Part shown: one piece after another, positions 48,961 to 57,255 of the stretch
Layout: each line of letters starts with the position of its first letter
How positions within the stretch are numbered: the stretch's first letter is position 1
From: JAJPIG01 sp035531675
GTDB taxonomy: Bacteria; Desulfobacterota; Binatia; Binatales; Binataceae
Direction: 5' to 3'
DNA: 64,000 nucleotides
Assembly (NCBI GenBank): GCA_035531675.1
Contig: DATKSL010000003.1
Span: 1 to 64,000 of the forward strand
Made by a program: the position numbers and the translations under genes
Notes under the pieces: model-generated
The model's database searches: none
What the model was told of the DNA's origin: nothing
Seen by the model: only the letters and a program-made list of their open reading frames with translations

Positions 48961-49314
48961 ATGAAGATGAAATCGCTTCGCTTGTTGCCGGGTATCGTTG
49001 TTGCTCTGTGCCTGAGCGGCGTGCCGCAAGCTATCGCCACGAGCAGCGCGACCGTGAAGGTCACCAATAGCACCTCCTATACGATGGTCGCCTTCTATGC
49101 TTCGAGCAGCGACAGCACGTCGTGGGACACCAACGACAACCTAATCGCCGGACAGACGCTGGCGCCTGGTCAGCAGGCCACGATCAATATCGGTACTCCG
49201 ACCACGGACTGCACCTATGATCTGATGGCGGTGTTGAACGGGGCGAGCCAGTACGCCTACACCTACTCCGTCAATCCGTGCAGCGGCGGCAGCTGGACGA
49301 TCACTCAGCAATAG
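48961..49314 (+). CDS. Small secreted protein, unknown function
   Basis: 117 residues from ATG 48961, preceded by GGGGAAGAGAG. A signal peptide is clear (residues 1-27, LLPGIVVALCLSGVPQAIA). The mature part is beta-rich and Thr/Ser-rich (VKVTNSTSYTMVAFYASSSD, AGQTLAPGQQATINIGTP) with Cys in TTDCTYDLMAVLNG and VNPCSGGSW. The spacing LAPGQ-x-A and D-C-x-YDL resembles a widespread small secreted domain of unknown role. It is embedded in the Tad-like cluster between TadE-like and a short TadG-like gene, 17 bp after tadE, so it is likely cotranscribed and may be a surface or pilus-associated component. Confidence 0.75.
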   Translation: MKMKSLRLLPGIVVALCLSGVPQAIATSSATVKVTNSTSYTMVAFYASSSDSTSWDTNDNLIAGQTLAPGQQATINIGTPTTDCTYDLMAVLNGASQYAYTYSVNPCSGGSWTITQQ

Positions 49315-49363
49315 ATAGCGCCGGAAACTTGACTTCGTCGGCGAAGCGGAAATAAGTGAACCT

Positions 49364-49780
49364 GTGGTTTCGCCGCGACATTCATGGTTCGGTCCGAAGG
49401 CTCTGAGCATTGCGGTTGTAACTACTTTCGCGGCAGTCATGGTCGTTCACTCCATGGCTGCCGCGGTTTACTATGCTACCAACTCCACCTCACTGCAGGT
49501 GGTGGCCGAGAACGCGGTCCGAAGCGGAGCTCGCTACCTGCCCAGGGAACCGGCGGCCGCGGTACGGATGGTGGTCAGCTACGCGGAGCACGACGGGATC
49601 GCGCCGGATGAAATCGTCCTGACTACGGTTGCCACCGACGACCGGGCGATAACTCTGTCGCTGCGCCGCAGGGTCCCCTGGTATATCGGCTTCATGGCCT
49701 TCGGCTTGCCCCACGCTGAGATACGGGTGACGGCCTCGGCGCGAAAAGAGCCCCGCCCGACCGTCCGCTTTCTCGCTTAA
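49364..49780 (+). CDS. Short TadG-like protein 3
   Basis: 138 residues from GTG 49364. A membrane helix (SIAVVTTFAAVMVVHSMAAAV, residues about 14-35) is followed by LQVVAENAVRSGARYLPREP, the counterpart of LQKAADAAVLAGANYLP in the two longer proteins, and RRRVPWYIGFMAFGLPHAEIRVTASA matches their VPYYFAKVLGLSNG-VAVTASA segment. It lacks their large C-terminal domain, so it is a minimal TadG module or a truncated paralogue. It has no clear Shine-Dalgarno. The last gene of the cluster. Confidence 0.65.
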   Translation: MVSPRHSWFGPKALSIAVVTTFAAVMVVHSMAAAVYYATNSTSLQVVAENAVRSGARYLPREPAAAVRMVVSYAEHDGIAPDEIVLTTVATDDRAITLSLRRRVPWYIGFMAFGLPHAEIRVTASARKEPRPTVRFLA

Positions 49781-49930
49781 GTTCCGCCCCCGGACTTCCC
49801 CGCCCGGCTGACGCTCAGAAAATCGTCGGGCCCGCTCGCCGGCTTGAACCAGCTTGCTTGATTTGAATCGCCGGGTAAGCCACTCCTTCGTACAGGCGCG
49901 CCGCGGCGCGCGCCGGCGGGGAGCGGTGAG

Positions 49931-51088
49931 ATGAAAATCGATGACGCGGTCAATATCGAGGACCTGCGCCGGATGGCCCGGCGGCGCTTGCCGCGTATCG
50001 CCTTCGATTACGTCGAGGGTGGCGTCGACGACGAGCGCTGCCTGATACGCAACGAAGCGGCGTTCGCGCGCTATCCACTGCTGCCGCGCTACCTGGTCGA
50101 TGTCGCCAAGCGCGATCAGTCCGCGATGCTGTTCGAGCGCAAGTACGCGAGCCCTTTCGGTATCGCGCCGACCGGGCTGGCGGGCCTGTTTCGCACTGGC
50201 GCCGATCTGATGCTGGCCGAGGCCGCCGCCGCCGCCGACCTGCCGTTCGTGATGTCGGGGGCCAGCACCGCCTCGCTCGAGGATGCCGCACGCGTCGCCC
50301 CGGCCCATGCCTGGTATCAACTATATTGTGCGCGCGACCCGAAGATTTCCGAGGATATGATCCGGCGGGCGCGCGATGCCGGTCTGGGGGCGCTGGTGCT
50401 GACGGTCGATATCCCCGTCAACGCCAAGCGCGAGCGCAACCTGCGCAACGGCTTCTCGCTACCGCTGCATCTGAAAGCGCGGGTTATCGCCGAGGCGCTC
50501 ACCCATCCGGCCTGGCTCGCCGAGTATTTGCGCCACGGGATGCCGCAGTTCGACAACTGGACGCCCTACGTGCACGACGGCGGCAATACCAACGCTTTCT
50601 TCGCCCGCCAGACTCCAGCCACGGTGACCTGGCGGGACCTCGAAACTTTCCGGCGCCTGTGGCCGCGCCATCTGGTGATCAAGGGCATCCTGCATCCCGA
50701 TGACGCGGCGCGCGCGGTGCAGGCGGGCGTCGACGGCATCTGGGTCTCGAATCACGGCGGCCGGCAACTCGATCGCGCGCCGGCCGCGCTCGACGCGCTC
50801 GCCGCCATCCGCGCCGCGGTCGGCGGCCGGACCACGCTGATGCTCGACGGCGGGGTGCGGCGCGGCGCCGATATCGTCACCGCGCTCTGCCTGGGCGCGC
50901 AATTCGTCTTCGTCGGCCGGGCAACGCTCTACGGCGCCGCCGCCGGCGGGCTTCCCGGCGTACGCCGCGCGATCAAAATCCTGCGCGATGAGATCGATCG
51001 GGTGATGGCGCAGATCGGCTGCCCGAGCCTCTCCCAGCTCGACGCGAACTGCCTGATGACGGGAAACGCCGGACGCCCGACAACCTGA
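49931..51088 (+). CDS. FMN-dependent alpha-hydroxy-acid oxidase/dehydrogenase family protein
   Basis: 385 residues. N-terminal NIEDLRRMARRRLPRIAFDYVEGG is typical; FMN-binding and active-site motifs include PFGIAPTGLAGLF, YQLYCARDP, VLTVDIPVNAKRERNLRNGF, LVIKGILHPDDAARAV, SNHGGRQLDRAP (catalytic His), and LMLDGGVRRGADIV. This is the family of L-lactate dehydrogenase LldD, glycolate oxidase and mandelate dehydrogenase. Substrate is not clear. It lies 150 bp after the Tad-like cluster, preceded by a 16-bp GC palindrome (49896-49911), and is convergent with the VOC dioxygenase gene. Confidence 0.9.
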   Translation: MKIDDAVNIEDLRRMARRRLPRIAFDYVEGGVDDERCLIRNEAAFARYPLLPRYLVDVAKRDQSAMLFERKYASPFGIAPTGLAGLFRTGADLMLAEAAAAADLPFVMSGASTASLEDAARVAPAHAWYQLYCARDPKISEDMIRRARDAGLGALVLTVDIPVNAKRERNLRNGFSLPLHLKARVIAEALTHPAWLAEYLRHGMPQFDNWTPYVHDGGNTNAFFARQTPATVTWRDLETFRRLWPRHLVIKGILHPDDAARAVQAGVDGIWVSNHGGRQLDRAPAALDALAAIRAAVGGRTTLMLDGGVRRGADIVTALCLGAQFVFVGRATLYGAAAGGLPGVRRAIKILRDEIDRVMAQIGCPSLSQLDANCLMTGNAGRPTT

Positions 51089-51114
51089 CGCGCGCGGCGT
51101 CCGCTCAGATCGAA

Positions 51115-51153
51115 ACGGCCGCGGCCGAGGGAGTTACCCTCAACCGCGGCCGT
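51115..51153. repeat. Inverted repeat between convergent genes
   Basis: ACGGCCGCGG (51115-51124) and CCGCGGCCGT (51144-51153) form a perfect 10-bp stem; the enclosed GAGGG...CCCTC extends pairing. It lies between the stops of the hydroxy-acid oxidase and the VOC gene. No T-run follows on either strand, so terminator function is uncertain. Confidence 0.5.
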
Positions 51154-51190
51154 GCTTGTCAGTCCGCCTGATCCACGACGCGGAATATCG

Positions 51191-52138
51191 TCACGGCGTG
51201 ATGTGATCGAGGAATTTCTCCGGCGCGCGCTCGCCCCATTGCGAGTTCAGCCCTTCCTCGGCGCTCAACAGGTTCGATCCGTTGGCCGCGTTCAGCCGGT
51301 CGCTGTCGGCCCAATGCTCGTGCACGCGACCCCATGGATCGGCCCAGTAATCGTACACCTGGCTGCCGAGGATATGGCGGCCGACGCCCCACATGTGCTC
51401 GTACTTGCCGAGCCGCGTCAGGAACTCGTGATCGACGAACACCGCGTCGATATCGGGCACCTCGAACGACAGATGGTTGAGGCCCGCCTTCTTGTGATTC
51501 ATGCAGAAGAAGACGTGATGATCGACGAAGGTGTCGCCGCGATCGCAGCGGTTGAAAGAGGCAATGATGTTGTCCTTCTTGCCGACGTAGATATCGTCCG
51601 ACGAGATGAAGCCGAGATGCTCGCGGAACCACTTCAGGGTCTCCGCCAGCTTCGGCGTGCCCATCACGCCGTGGGCGATGCGCTTGATCGGCGTCGGCCC
51701 CTTGGTCACGCGCATCAGGCGCCCGGCCCGGCGCAACGGCTCGTCGCCCGAGTTGGTCGGGTCGCGATGCACCTCAATCGGCGCGAGCTGCTGGATGCCC
51801 CACACCACCTCGAGCTGGTAGCCGTTGGGCTCCGTCAGCCGCACCCGCTTGCCGCCGCCGGGCTCGTCGATATTTTCGACTTCGGAAGCGCCCGGCGCCT
51901 TGGCGATCTTCTTCAAATCGTCCTCGCTGGCCGCATAGTAGGCCAGTCCGATAAAACCCGGATCGCCCTTCTCGGTCACGTGGATATGATGCGGCGCATC
52001 CGAGCCGCGCATATAGAGCGCGTTCTTGGTCCGCTCCACCTTGATGAACCCGAAGTTGGTTAAGAACTCCTCCTGGATATCCAGGTCGGGCGAGCGCAGC
52101 CGCCCATAAGCAATATCAGTCACTTTGATAAACGCCAT
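51191..52138 (-). CDS. VOC-superfamily extradiol (catechol 2,3-/biphenyl-2,3-diol-type) dioxygenase
   Basis: 315 residues with GGAGGG before the ATG. Two vicinal-oxygen-chelate repeats: residues 1-130 (TDIAYGRLRSPDLDIQEEFL, HIHVTEKGDPGFIGLAYY, GYQLEVVWG) and 150-290 (IAHGVMGTPKLAETLKWFREHLGF, LNHLSFEVPDIDAVF, VHEHWADSDRLN). Fe(II) ligands are expected at the His of IAHGV (second repeat), the His of LNHLSFEV and the Glu of HEHW. It belongs to type I extradiol enzymes and opens a catechol ring next to the hydroxyls. A dienelactone-hydrolase gene lies 45 bp upstream on the same strand, consistent with aromatic catabolism. Confidence 0.9.
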   Translation of the reverse strand: MAFIKVTDIAYGRLRSPDLDIQEEFLTNFGFIKVERTKNALYMRGSDAPHHIHVTEKGDPGFIGLAYYAASEDDLKKIAKAPGASEVENIDEPGGGKRVRLTEPNGYQLEVVWGIQQLAPIEVHRDPTNSGDEPLRRAGRLMRVTKGPTPIKRIAHGVMGTPKLAETLKWFREHLGFISSDDIYVGKKDNIIASFNRCDRGDTFVDHHVFFCMNHKKAGLNHLSFEVPDIDAVFVDHEFLTRLGKYEHMWGVGRHILGSQVYDYWADPWGRVHEHWADSDRLNAANGSNLLSAEEGLNSQWGERAPEKFLDHITP

Positions 52139-52183
52139 TGCGATGCCCTCCGAACGTAGTTCAGCTTTAATTTTTGCACTTTT

Positions 52184-52948
52184 TCAGGCCAGATGCTGTC
52201 GCAGAAACGCGAGCATCTTGGGCCACAGCTCGAACGCCGCCTTTTCGCGATAACGGTCGGGCCGCTGGTCGGCGAAGAAGGCGTGGCCGGCGTTGGCGAA
52301 GCTCTCGATCGTGACCAGGCTGAGCTTGCCCTCGCGCTCCAGGCGCGATCGCAATTCCGCCGCGTGCGCCGGCGACGGATTCTGATCCTCGGCGCCGAAC
52401 ACCGCGTAAACCGGCCGTTTGAGGTTTTTTACCAAATCGACCACCGGCACCGGATGAAGCTTGCTGACGCCGGTGTCGGCGGTTATCGAGCCGCCCCAGC
52501 AATCGACCGCCGCGTCGACCCGCTCGCTGCTGACGGCCAGCAGCAGCGCCGAGCGTCCGCCCATACAGAAGCCGACCGCGCCGACCTTGCCGTTGCAGAC
52601 CGGCAGGCTGCGCAGCAGGGCCGCGCCGTTGTCGAGATCGCGCACCGTCAGCCGATCGTCGAGCTGCGCGGCGCGCTCGCGGGCGCGCGATTCGTCGCTG
52701 CCGAGCTCGATACGGCTGAAAGCGTCGGGCACCAGCACCACGAAGCCGGCATTGGCGAAGCGCCGGGCGACGTCACGCGCGTGATCGCTGACGCCGAAGA
52801 TGTCGTGAAGGATCATCAGGCCCGGATACTTGCCGTTCTCGCGCGGGCGAGCCAGGTACCCGGCGATACGGGCGCCCTCGCTGGTGTAGCTGACCTCCTG
52901 CGTGGCCAGCAGTTCCGGGCGTTCAACTTGACCAGCTACCGCTGCCAT
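52184..52948 (-). CDS. Dienelactone hydrolase family protein
   Basis: 254 residues with AGGAGG nine bases before the ATG. Alpha/beta hydrolase with Cys nucleophile in AVGFCMGGRSALL (about residue 127), Asp in YAVFGAEDQNPSP and His in FANAGHAFF. N-terminal YLARPRENGKYPGLMILHDIFGVSDH is typical DLH. Dienelactone hydrolase converts 4-carboxymethylenebutenolide to maleylacetate in chlorocatechol/modified ortho-cleavage routes, but the family is broad. The VOC dioxygenase gene is directly downstream. The substrate is not inferable. Confidence 0.9.
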   Translation of the reverse strand: MAAVAGQVERPELLATQEVSYTSEGARIAGYLARPRENGKYPGLMILHDIFGVSDHARDVARRFANAGFVVLVPDAFSRIELGSDESRARERAAQLDDRLTVRDLDNGAALLRSLPVCNGKVGAVGFCMGGRSALLLAVSSERVDAAVDCWGGSITADTGVSKLHPVPVVDLVKNLKRPVYAVFGAEDQNPSPAHAAELRSRLEREGKLSLVTIESFANAGHAFFADQRPDRYREKAAFELWPKMLAFLRQHLA

Positions 52949-53081
52949 CCCGCGATGCCTCCTGAATCAAAACCGCCCGCCCGTCTTTTCGGCGAGCGAG
53001 GAAATGTCTGACTACCTGCTTATACTCTCACCGCGGAAGCGACCGCCAGAGTCGGGAACTGCCCCGGGACGGCGCTCCGGC

Positions 53082-53717
53082 TTAGCGGATACCCACGAAC
53101 TTGTGAGCCTGCAGGCTCAGCCGCCAGCGCGGATGATCCATACAATAGCGCGCCGCCGCGGCCAGGTTCGCGCTCAGCGCACAACCGTCCATCGCCTGCA
53201 GGTACAGATGCTTGAAGTCGAGTTCATCGAGCGGCAGCTCTTCGGGCCTCAGGCCCGCCTGCGGGAAGACCAGTTTCAATTCATCGCCGCTTTTCTGGAC
53301 CAGCGGCGCGCCGGCCTTGGGACTGACGCAGATCCAGTCGATTTCCGGAATCGCGACCGCCATCGTGCCGTTGGTCTCGATCGCGACCTCGAACCCGCTG
53401 CGGCGCAGCGCGCGGACGAAATCGCGGTCGATCTGAAGCAGCGGCTCGCCGCCGGTCAGCACCGCGAAGCGGCAGCCGCGGCCGCCATCCTCGCCGGCGA
53501 CGGCTGCGACCAGGGCGTCGAGGGTGTAGTCAGTACCGCCGAGGAAATCCGTGTCGCACCATTGCGAGCATGAGCCCGGACCGCGCGATCGATCTTCTAG
53601 CCGCCCTGACCATAGGTTGCAGCCGGCGAAGCGGCAGAAGATCGCGGCGCGGCCGGCGTTCGCCCCCTCGCCCTGGAGCGAGTGGAAAATCTCTTTCACG
53701 CGGTAGCTCTTGGCCAT
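53082..53717 (-). CDS. queE: 7-carboxy-7-deazaguanine synthase
   Basis: 211 residues, radical-SAM QueE. Fe-S cysteines are C33 (RFAGCNLWSG), C50 and C54 (SCSQWCDTDF); the spacing 16/3 differs from the usual CX14CX2C of QueE. Other motifs: HSLQGEGANAGRAAIFCRF, VLTGGEPLLQIDRDFVRALR and FEVAIETNGT. The enzyme rearranges carboxytetrahydropterin to CDG in queuosine/preQ1 synthesis. The rest of the pathway (queC, queD, queF) is not in the window. C-terminal QAHKFVGIR is the normal QueE ending. Confidence 0.93.
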   Translation of the reverse strand: MAKSYRVKEIFHSLQGEGANAGRAAIFCRFAGCNLWSGRLEDRSRGPGSCSQWCDTDFLGGTDYTLDALVAAVAGEDGGRGCRFAVLTGGEPLLQIDRDFVRALRRSGFEVAIETNGTMAVAIPEIDWICVSPKAGAPLVQKSGDELKLVFPQAGLRPEELPLDELDFKHLYLQAMDGCALSANLAAAARYCMDHPRWRLSLQAHKFVGIR

Positions 53718-53837
53718 GGCAGTTCACGAAGCTTATCGCCAAACAGCATAGCACTGCGGCCCGGTCGTTCGCTCGCGGCCTCGCCAGCGGCCCGGCCCGC
53801 GGCGATTCCGTGCTCCCGCTGACACCGGGCAGGAGGC

Positions 53838-53880
53838 AGAAAAACAAAGGGGCGCAGCCGGACATTCCGGCTGCGCCCCT
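53838..53880 (-). terminator. Rho-independent terminator of the RRM gene
   Basis: A perfect 14-bp stem (53850-53863 with 53867-53880) and a 3-nt loop are followed, on the minus strand, by TTTGTTTTTCTGCC. It is 23 bp after the stop of the RRM gene. Confidence 0.9.
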
Positions 53881-53903
53881 TCCACGATTTGCGGGTGAAC
53901 TGA

Positions 53904-54218
53904 CTACCAGCGATCGCGCTGACCGCCACCGCCACCGCCGCGACGGCCACCGCCGCCGCCGCCCGGACCGGTGCTCTCGCGCGCATGGTCAATCTTGATC
54001 GTGCGGCCCTTGAAGTCAGTGCCGTTAAGGCTCTGTACCGCCTTCTCTGCAGATTCCTCGTCGGCCATCTCGACAAACCCGAATCCGCGGGATTGTCCGG
54101 AGAACTTGTCGCTGACCACGACGGCCTTCTCGACCGTCCCGACCCGGGAGAAGTACTCGCTGAGGTCATCCCCGGTAACCGAAAACGGCAGGTTACCTAC
54201 ATACAGCTTGCTGGGCAT
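53904..54218 (-). CDS. Glycine-rich RNA-recognition-motif protein
   Basis: 104 residues from ATG 54218, with AGGAGGG six bases upstream; a TTG one codon earlier is not needed. One RRM domain (residues 2-80) with RNP2 KLYVGNLPF and RNP1 RGFGFVEM, followed by a short Arg/Gly-rich tail (GGGGGGRRGGGGGG). This class of small bacterial RRM protein binds single-stranded RNA and is common in cyanobacteria and many proteobacteria, often cold-induced. It has its own strong terminator and lies 41 bp after the stop of the GT39 gene on the same strand. Confidence 0.95.
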   Translation of the reverse strand: MPSKLYVGNLPFSVTGDDLSEYFSRVGTVEKAVVVSDKFSGQSRGFGFVEMADEESAEKAVQSLNGTDFKGRTIKIDHARESTGPGGGGGGRRGGGGGGQRDRW

Positions 54219-54258
54219 CAAAAGCCCTCCTCATGAAATTGTCGATCGTCAGAAGCTC

Positions 54259-56013
54259 TCAGGGCAAGAAACCTGCGAATCTAAAAAAAGGCGGGTAAGA
54301 CATCCTGCGGCATCGAGCTGACCTCGGCGAGCATAACGCGGCATCAAAATCATGTAAAGGCGAACTGCCCAAAGCTGCGATTCGATGAAGTAATAAAGCG
54401 TGCATGGTGCGGTGCAGCGATGCCGGCGAATCATTGCGCGCATAAAAGCGGCCATGACTGAGTAACACCAGCCCAAAGCGGCCGTGTGGAGCAATCAACA
54501 CCGGCGCGAGACCCGGCGCCCGATCGCGGACCATCGCCCACACCTGACCCGGCACCAGCACGTAGCCGGGCGGTGCGTCGCCGAGCCGGCCGTGGATCGG
54601 CGTGACGTAACGATCGAGATAAAAGACCAGCGGGGCGAGGTCCGCTCTGAACCCGTAGGCGTACAGCGGCTCGCGCGGCCCGACCGTGCGATCGATCATG
54701 GTCGCCGCGGCCCGATATGACTGGCCCGCGCATTCACGCTGCTCGTGCCATGGAATGTAGAGGAAGTTGAAGATCACCATGCTCGCGCAGGCGATCGCGA
54801 GGGCGGCGCGGGCGAAGCGTCCCGCAAACCGCTCGCCCAGCGACTCGAACCACCACGCGATCATCACCGCCGAGGCCGGCCACAGCGGCAGCAGATAGGA
54901 GCGACGTTTGTAGGCCGCGAGCGAGAAGAACACCACGGTTACGATCCAGAAGATGGCGAGCAGGCGCAGCGCGTCGCGCCGGCGCGCGGCCGCCTCCAGT
55001 GCGGCCGGTTCGGCCGCGACGTCGGTCGCCGGCTGGCGCACGCGCAGCGCAAAGAACATCGCGAACGGCGCGATCAGGCTGAGCGGCCCGGAGTTGAGCA
55101 GCAGCGGCTTGAGGTAATACCACGGCGGCATCGCACCGAGCGTGCCGATAAAGCGCCCGAAATTCTCGCTGCTGAGCTGGCGGTTCAGAAAGCTGTAGCG
55201 GCCGGCGAAGAAGCAGGCCAGATACCAGCTCGCGCCGATCGCGATCGCGAGCACGGCGGGTCCGGGGATGAACCAGCTCCAGAGCTCGCCGAAGCGGCGT
55301 TCGGAGACCATGAAGATCGCGATCGCCAGCCCCGGCAGCAGCATCCCGACCGGTCCCTTCGCGAGCACCGCCGCTCCCAACGCCGCCGCGAACAGATATC
55401 GCAAAGGCCACGCGCCCCGCGCCGGCGGCCGGCCCCGCGCCGGCATCCACCATAGAAAGCTCAGCAGCGCCAGGGCTTCGCAGCAGGTGAGCACCATGTC
55501 GACACGGCCCATCCGCGCGATTTCGATGAATTGATACGAACCGGCGAGCACCAGGCCGGCGAGCAATCCCGCCCCCGCACCAAAGCGGCCCATCGCGAAG
55601 GCCATCACCAGGATCGCGGTCGCGAGGGCATAGAGCACCGACGGCAGGCGCAGGTTGAAGGCGGTGACCCGATGGATCCCGAACAGGCGATCGATCGCGA
55701 GCGCCGTCCAGTGAAATAGCGGCGGCTTGTACATCGGGGTTCCGCCCTGCCCGGTCGGAAACAGCACCTGGCCACGTTCGACCATGTCCTGCACGAAGAC
55801 GCCTTCGATCGCCTCGTTGGTGCCGCAGACGTCTGCGCCGCAAAATCCGCTGCGCATGAAGCGCACCACCGGATTGGCGACCGCGACCTCGCACGGCCCC
55901 GAGCCGAGCTGATGCAGCGTGATCATCAGGATCACCAGCAGCAGCGAGAAGATGGCCGGGATTTGCAGCCGGTGCGGGATAGCGGTCGTGCCAGTGGTCG
56001 GCGGCGCAGTCAT
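54259..56013 (-). CDS. Membrane glycosyltransferase, GT39 (ArnT/PMT) type
   Basis: 584 residues. A cytoplasmic N-terminus, then about 11 membrane helices; the conserved first loop has NEAIEGVFVQDMVERGQVLFP, then YKPPLFHWTALAIDRLFG, and the second-loop motif ARMGRVDMVL. These features define polyisoprenol-phosphate-dependent GT39/ArnT-family transferases that act at the outer face of the inner membrane. GAGAGGC precedes the ATG. The last about 60 residues (from about residue 525) are Arg/Ser/Cys-rich and do not resemble the family; the frame may run past a lost stop. Preceded by an ArgA-like gene 10 bp upstream and followed by the RRM gene. Confidence 0.88.
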   Translation of the reverse strand: MTAPPTTGTTAIPHRLQIPAIFSLLLVILMITLHQLGSGPCEVAVANPVVRFMRSGFCGADVCGTNEAIEGVFVQDMVERGQVLFPTGQGGTPMYKPPLFHWTALAIDRLFGIHRVTAFNLRLPSVLYALATAILVMAFAMGRFGAGAGLLAGLVLAGSYQFIEIARMGRVDMVLTCCEALALLSFLWWMPARGRPPARGAWPLRYLFAAALGAAVLAKGPVGMLLPGLAIAIFMVSERRFGELWSWFIPGPAVLAIAIGASWYLACFFAGRYSFLNRQLSSENFGRFIGTLGAMPPWYYLKPLLLNSGPLSLIAPFAMFFALRVRQPATDVAAEPAALEAAARRRDALRLLAIFWIVTVVFFSLAAYKRRSYLLPLWPASAVMIAWWFESLGERFAGRFARAALAIACASMVIFNFLYIPWHEQRECAGQSYRAAATMIDRTVGPREPLYAYGFRADLAPLVFYLDRYVTPIHGRLGDAPPGYVLVPGQVWAMVRDRAPGLAPVLIAPHGRFGLVLLSHGRFYARNDSPASLHRTMHALLLHRIAALGSSPLHDFDAALCSPRSARCRRMSYPPFFRFAGFLP

Positions 56014-56023
56014 CGCGAGCCTC

Positions 56024-57178
56024 TCAGGCGAGCTCGAAGCGGAAGATATTGAGGCGTTCGCGCCGGCCGCGGTCGTAGCCGCGCCATTTGGCCGCGGGAA
56101 CCTCGGCCGACGTGATGCGACGAAACTTCAGGCGGGCGAAGAAGCGGCCCGCCCGCTCCTCGCTGGTGCAGGCAAAGGCGTAGCGCAGGCCACGCGAGCG
56201 CGCCTCGTTGAGAACCTCCTTGACCAGTTCCGCTGCCACCCCTTCGCCGACGAAGCGGGTGAGCGTATAGAGCGCGGTGATTTCGCCGGCGCGTTCGCGC
56301 CGGTAGGGCTCGGTCAGCAGCGAGCAGACCCCGGCCAGATGCTCGTCGCCGACCCGATAGCCGAAGCATGATGGCAGCAGTGCGGCGCGTTCCTGGGGCG
56401 AGCGCGGCAGCAGCACGCCCTCGCTCTGGCCGCGTTCGATAAGCGCCTCGACCTCCTCGAAGTCATCGATCGAGATCGGCCGCACCGAACCGTACTGGCG
56501 CTCGGTCAACAAGGTGCCGGTGCCGACGAAGCTCAACAGCTCCTCGTATACGCCGCGCGGCGAAGCCAGGTTGACCGAGCCGACGCCGTCGCCCAGGGCG
56601 CGGGCGGCGGCACGCAGGATTCCGCGGCGCAGCGCCGAGCGCTCGCGCCTGAGCATCCGCGGGATGCGGCGCAGCTCGAGGAATGAAAGTCGTTGCCCGT
56701 CGCGCTCGGTGAGTCCGCCCTGGCGATCGAGCAGGATCAGCTTGAAGACCCGCAGCCGGCTGGCGAGCTCCTGGGCGAAGATCGTCAGGTCCGCCGGATC
56801 CTTGGCCGCCACGCCCGCGACCACGATCGATCCGGCGCGCAACTCCTGCCAGATGGCGGCCACGGCCGCATCGGGCGGATAGGGACGTGAGCGCAAGCCG
56901 CGCGCCGGATCGAACACCGGCGGCGCTCCTGCCGGCGCCATCCGGCCCATCCGCGCCAGGATCTTCGCCATCGCCTGATGCGAGACGATCACGATGCAGC
57001 GGACGTGGTTGCGCCGGAGCTCGCGCAAGGTGCGGAGCAGCGAATGGAGATCGGGGGCGCTTTCGCCGGCCGGCGGGATCAGCGCGAACAGCAGACTCTT
57101 GCCGTAGAATTCCTCGAGATAGAAGGTCTTCTCGGTGAATTCGGCGCGCATGGCGCGCTGGGCGTAAGCTACGGCCAT
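56024..57178 (-). CDS. ArgA-like N-acetylglutamate synthase (degenerate kinase-like domain plus GNAT)
   Basis: 384 residues from ATG 57178; an in-frame extension to 57394 lies in the region of the Rrf2 gene. Residues about 15-240 have the amino-acid-kinase-like outline (FYGKSLLFALIPPA, HVRCIVIVSHQAMAKIL, AGSIVVAGVAAKD), but without the normal NAGK/ArgA glycine-rich motif. Residues about 280-384 form a GNAT domain (ITALYTLTRFVGEGVAAELV, GLRYAFACTSEERAGRFFARLKF). This arrangement is that of ArgA, which makes N-acetylglutamate for arginine synthesis. The poor kinase domain suggests altered regulation or another acetyltransferase substrate. Part of a run with ribE and rrf2 upstream and GT39 downstream. 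Confidence 0.68.
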   Translation of the reverse strand: MAVAYAQRAMRAEFTEKTFYLEEFYGKSLLFALIPPAGESAPDLHSLLRTLRELRRNHVRCIVIVSHQAMAKILARMGRMAPAGAPPVFDPARGLRSRPYPPDAAVAAIWQELRAGSIVVAGVAAKDPADLTIFAQELASRLRVFKLILLDRQGGLTERDGQRLSFLELRRIPRMLRRERSALRRGILRAAARALGDGVGSVNLASPRGVYEELLSFVGTGTLLTERQYGSVRPISIDDFEEVEALIERGQSEGVLLPRSPQERAALLPSCFGYRVGDEHLAGVCSLLTEPYRRERAGEITALYTLTRFVGEGVAAELVKEVLNEARSRGLRYAFACTSEERAGRFFARLKFRRITSAEVPAAKWRGYDRGRRERLNIFRFELA

Positions 57179-57255
57179 GTTAGCGGCTGTCACACCTGAA
57201 GGCTGAAGCGATATGTAATGAACCGCGGCTGGCGTTCCGGATGGCTCGGCACCGG

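Noticed and set aside
49896..49911. 16-bp perfect palindrome before the hydroxy-acid oxidase gene
   Set aside because: Pure G/C palindrome of the kind expected often by chance in this composition; not listed as an operator.
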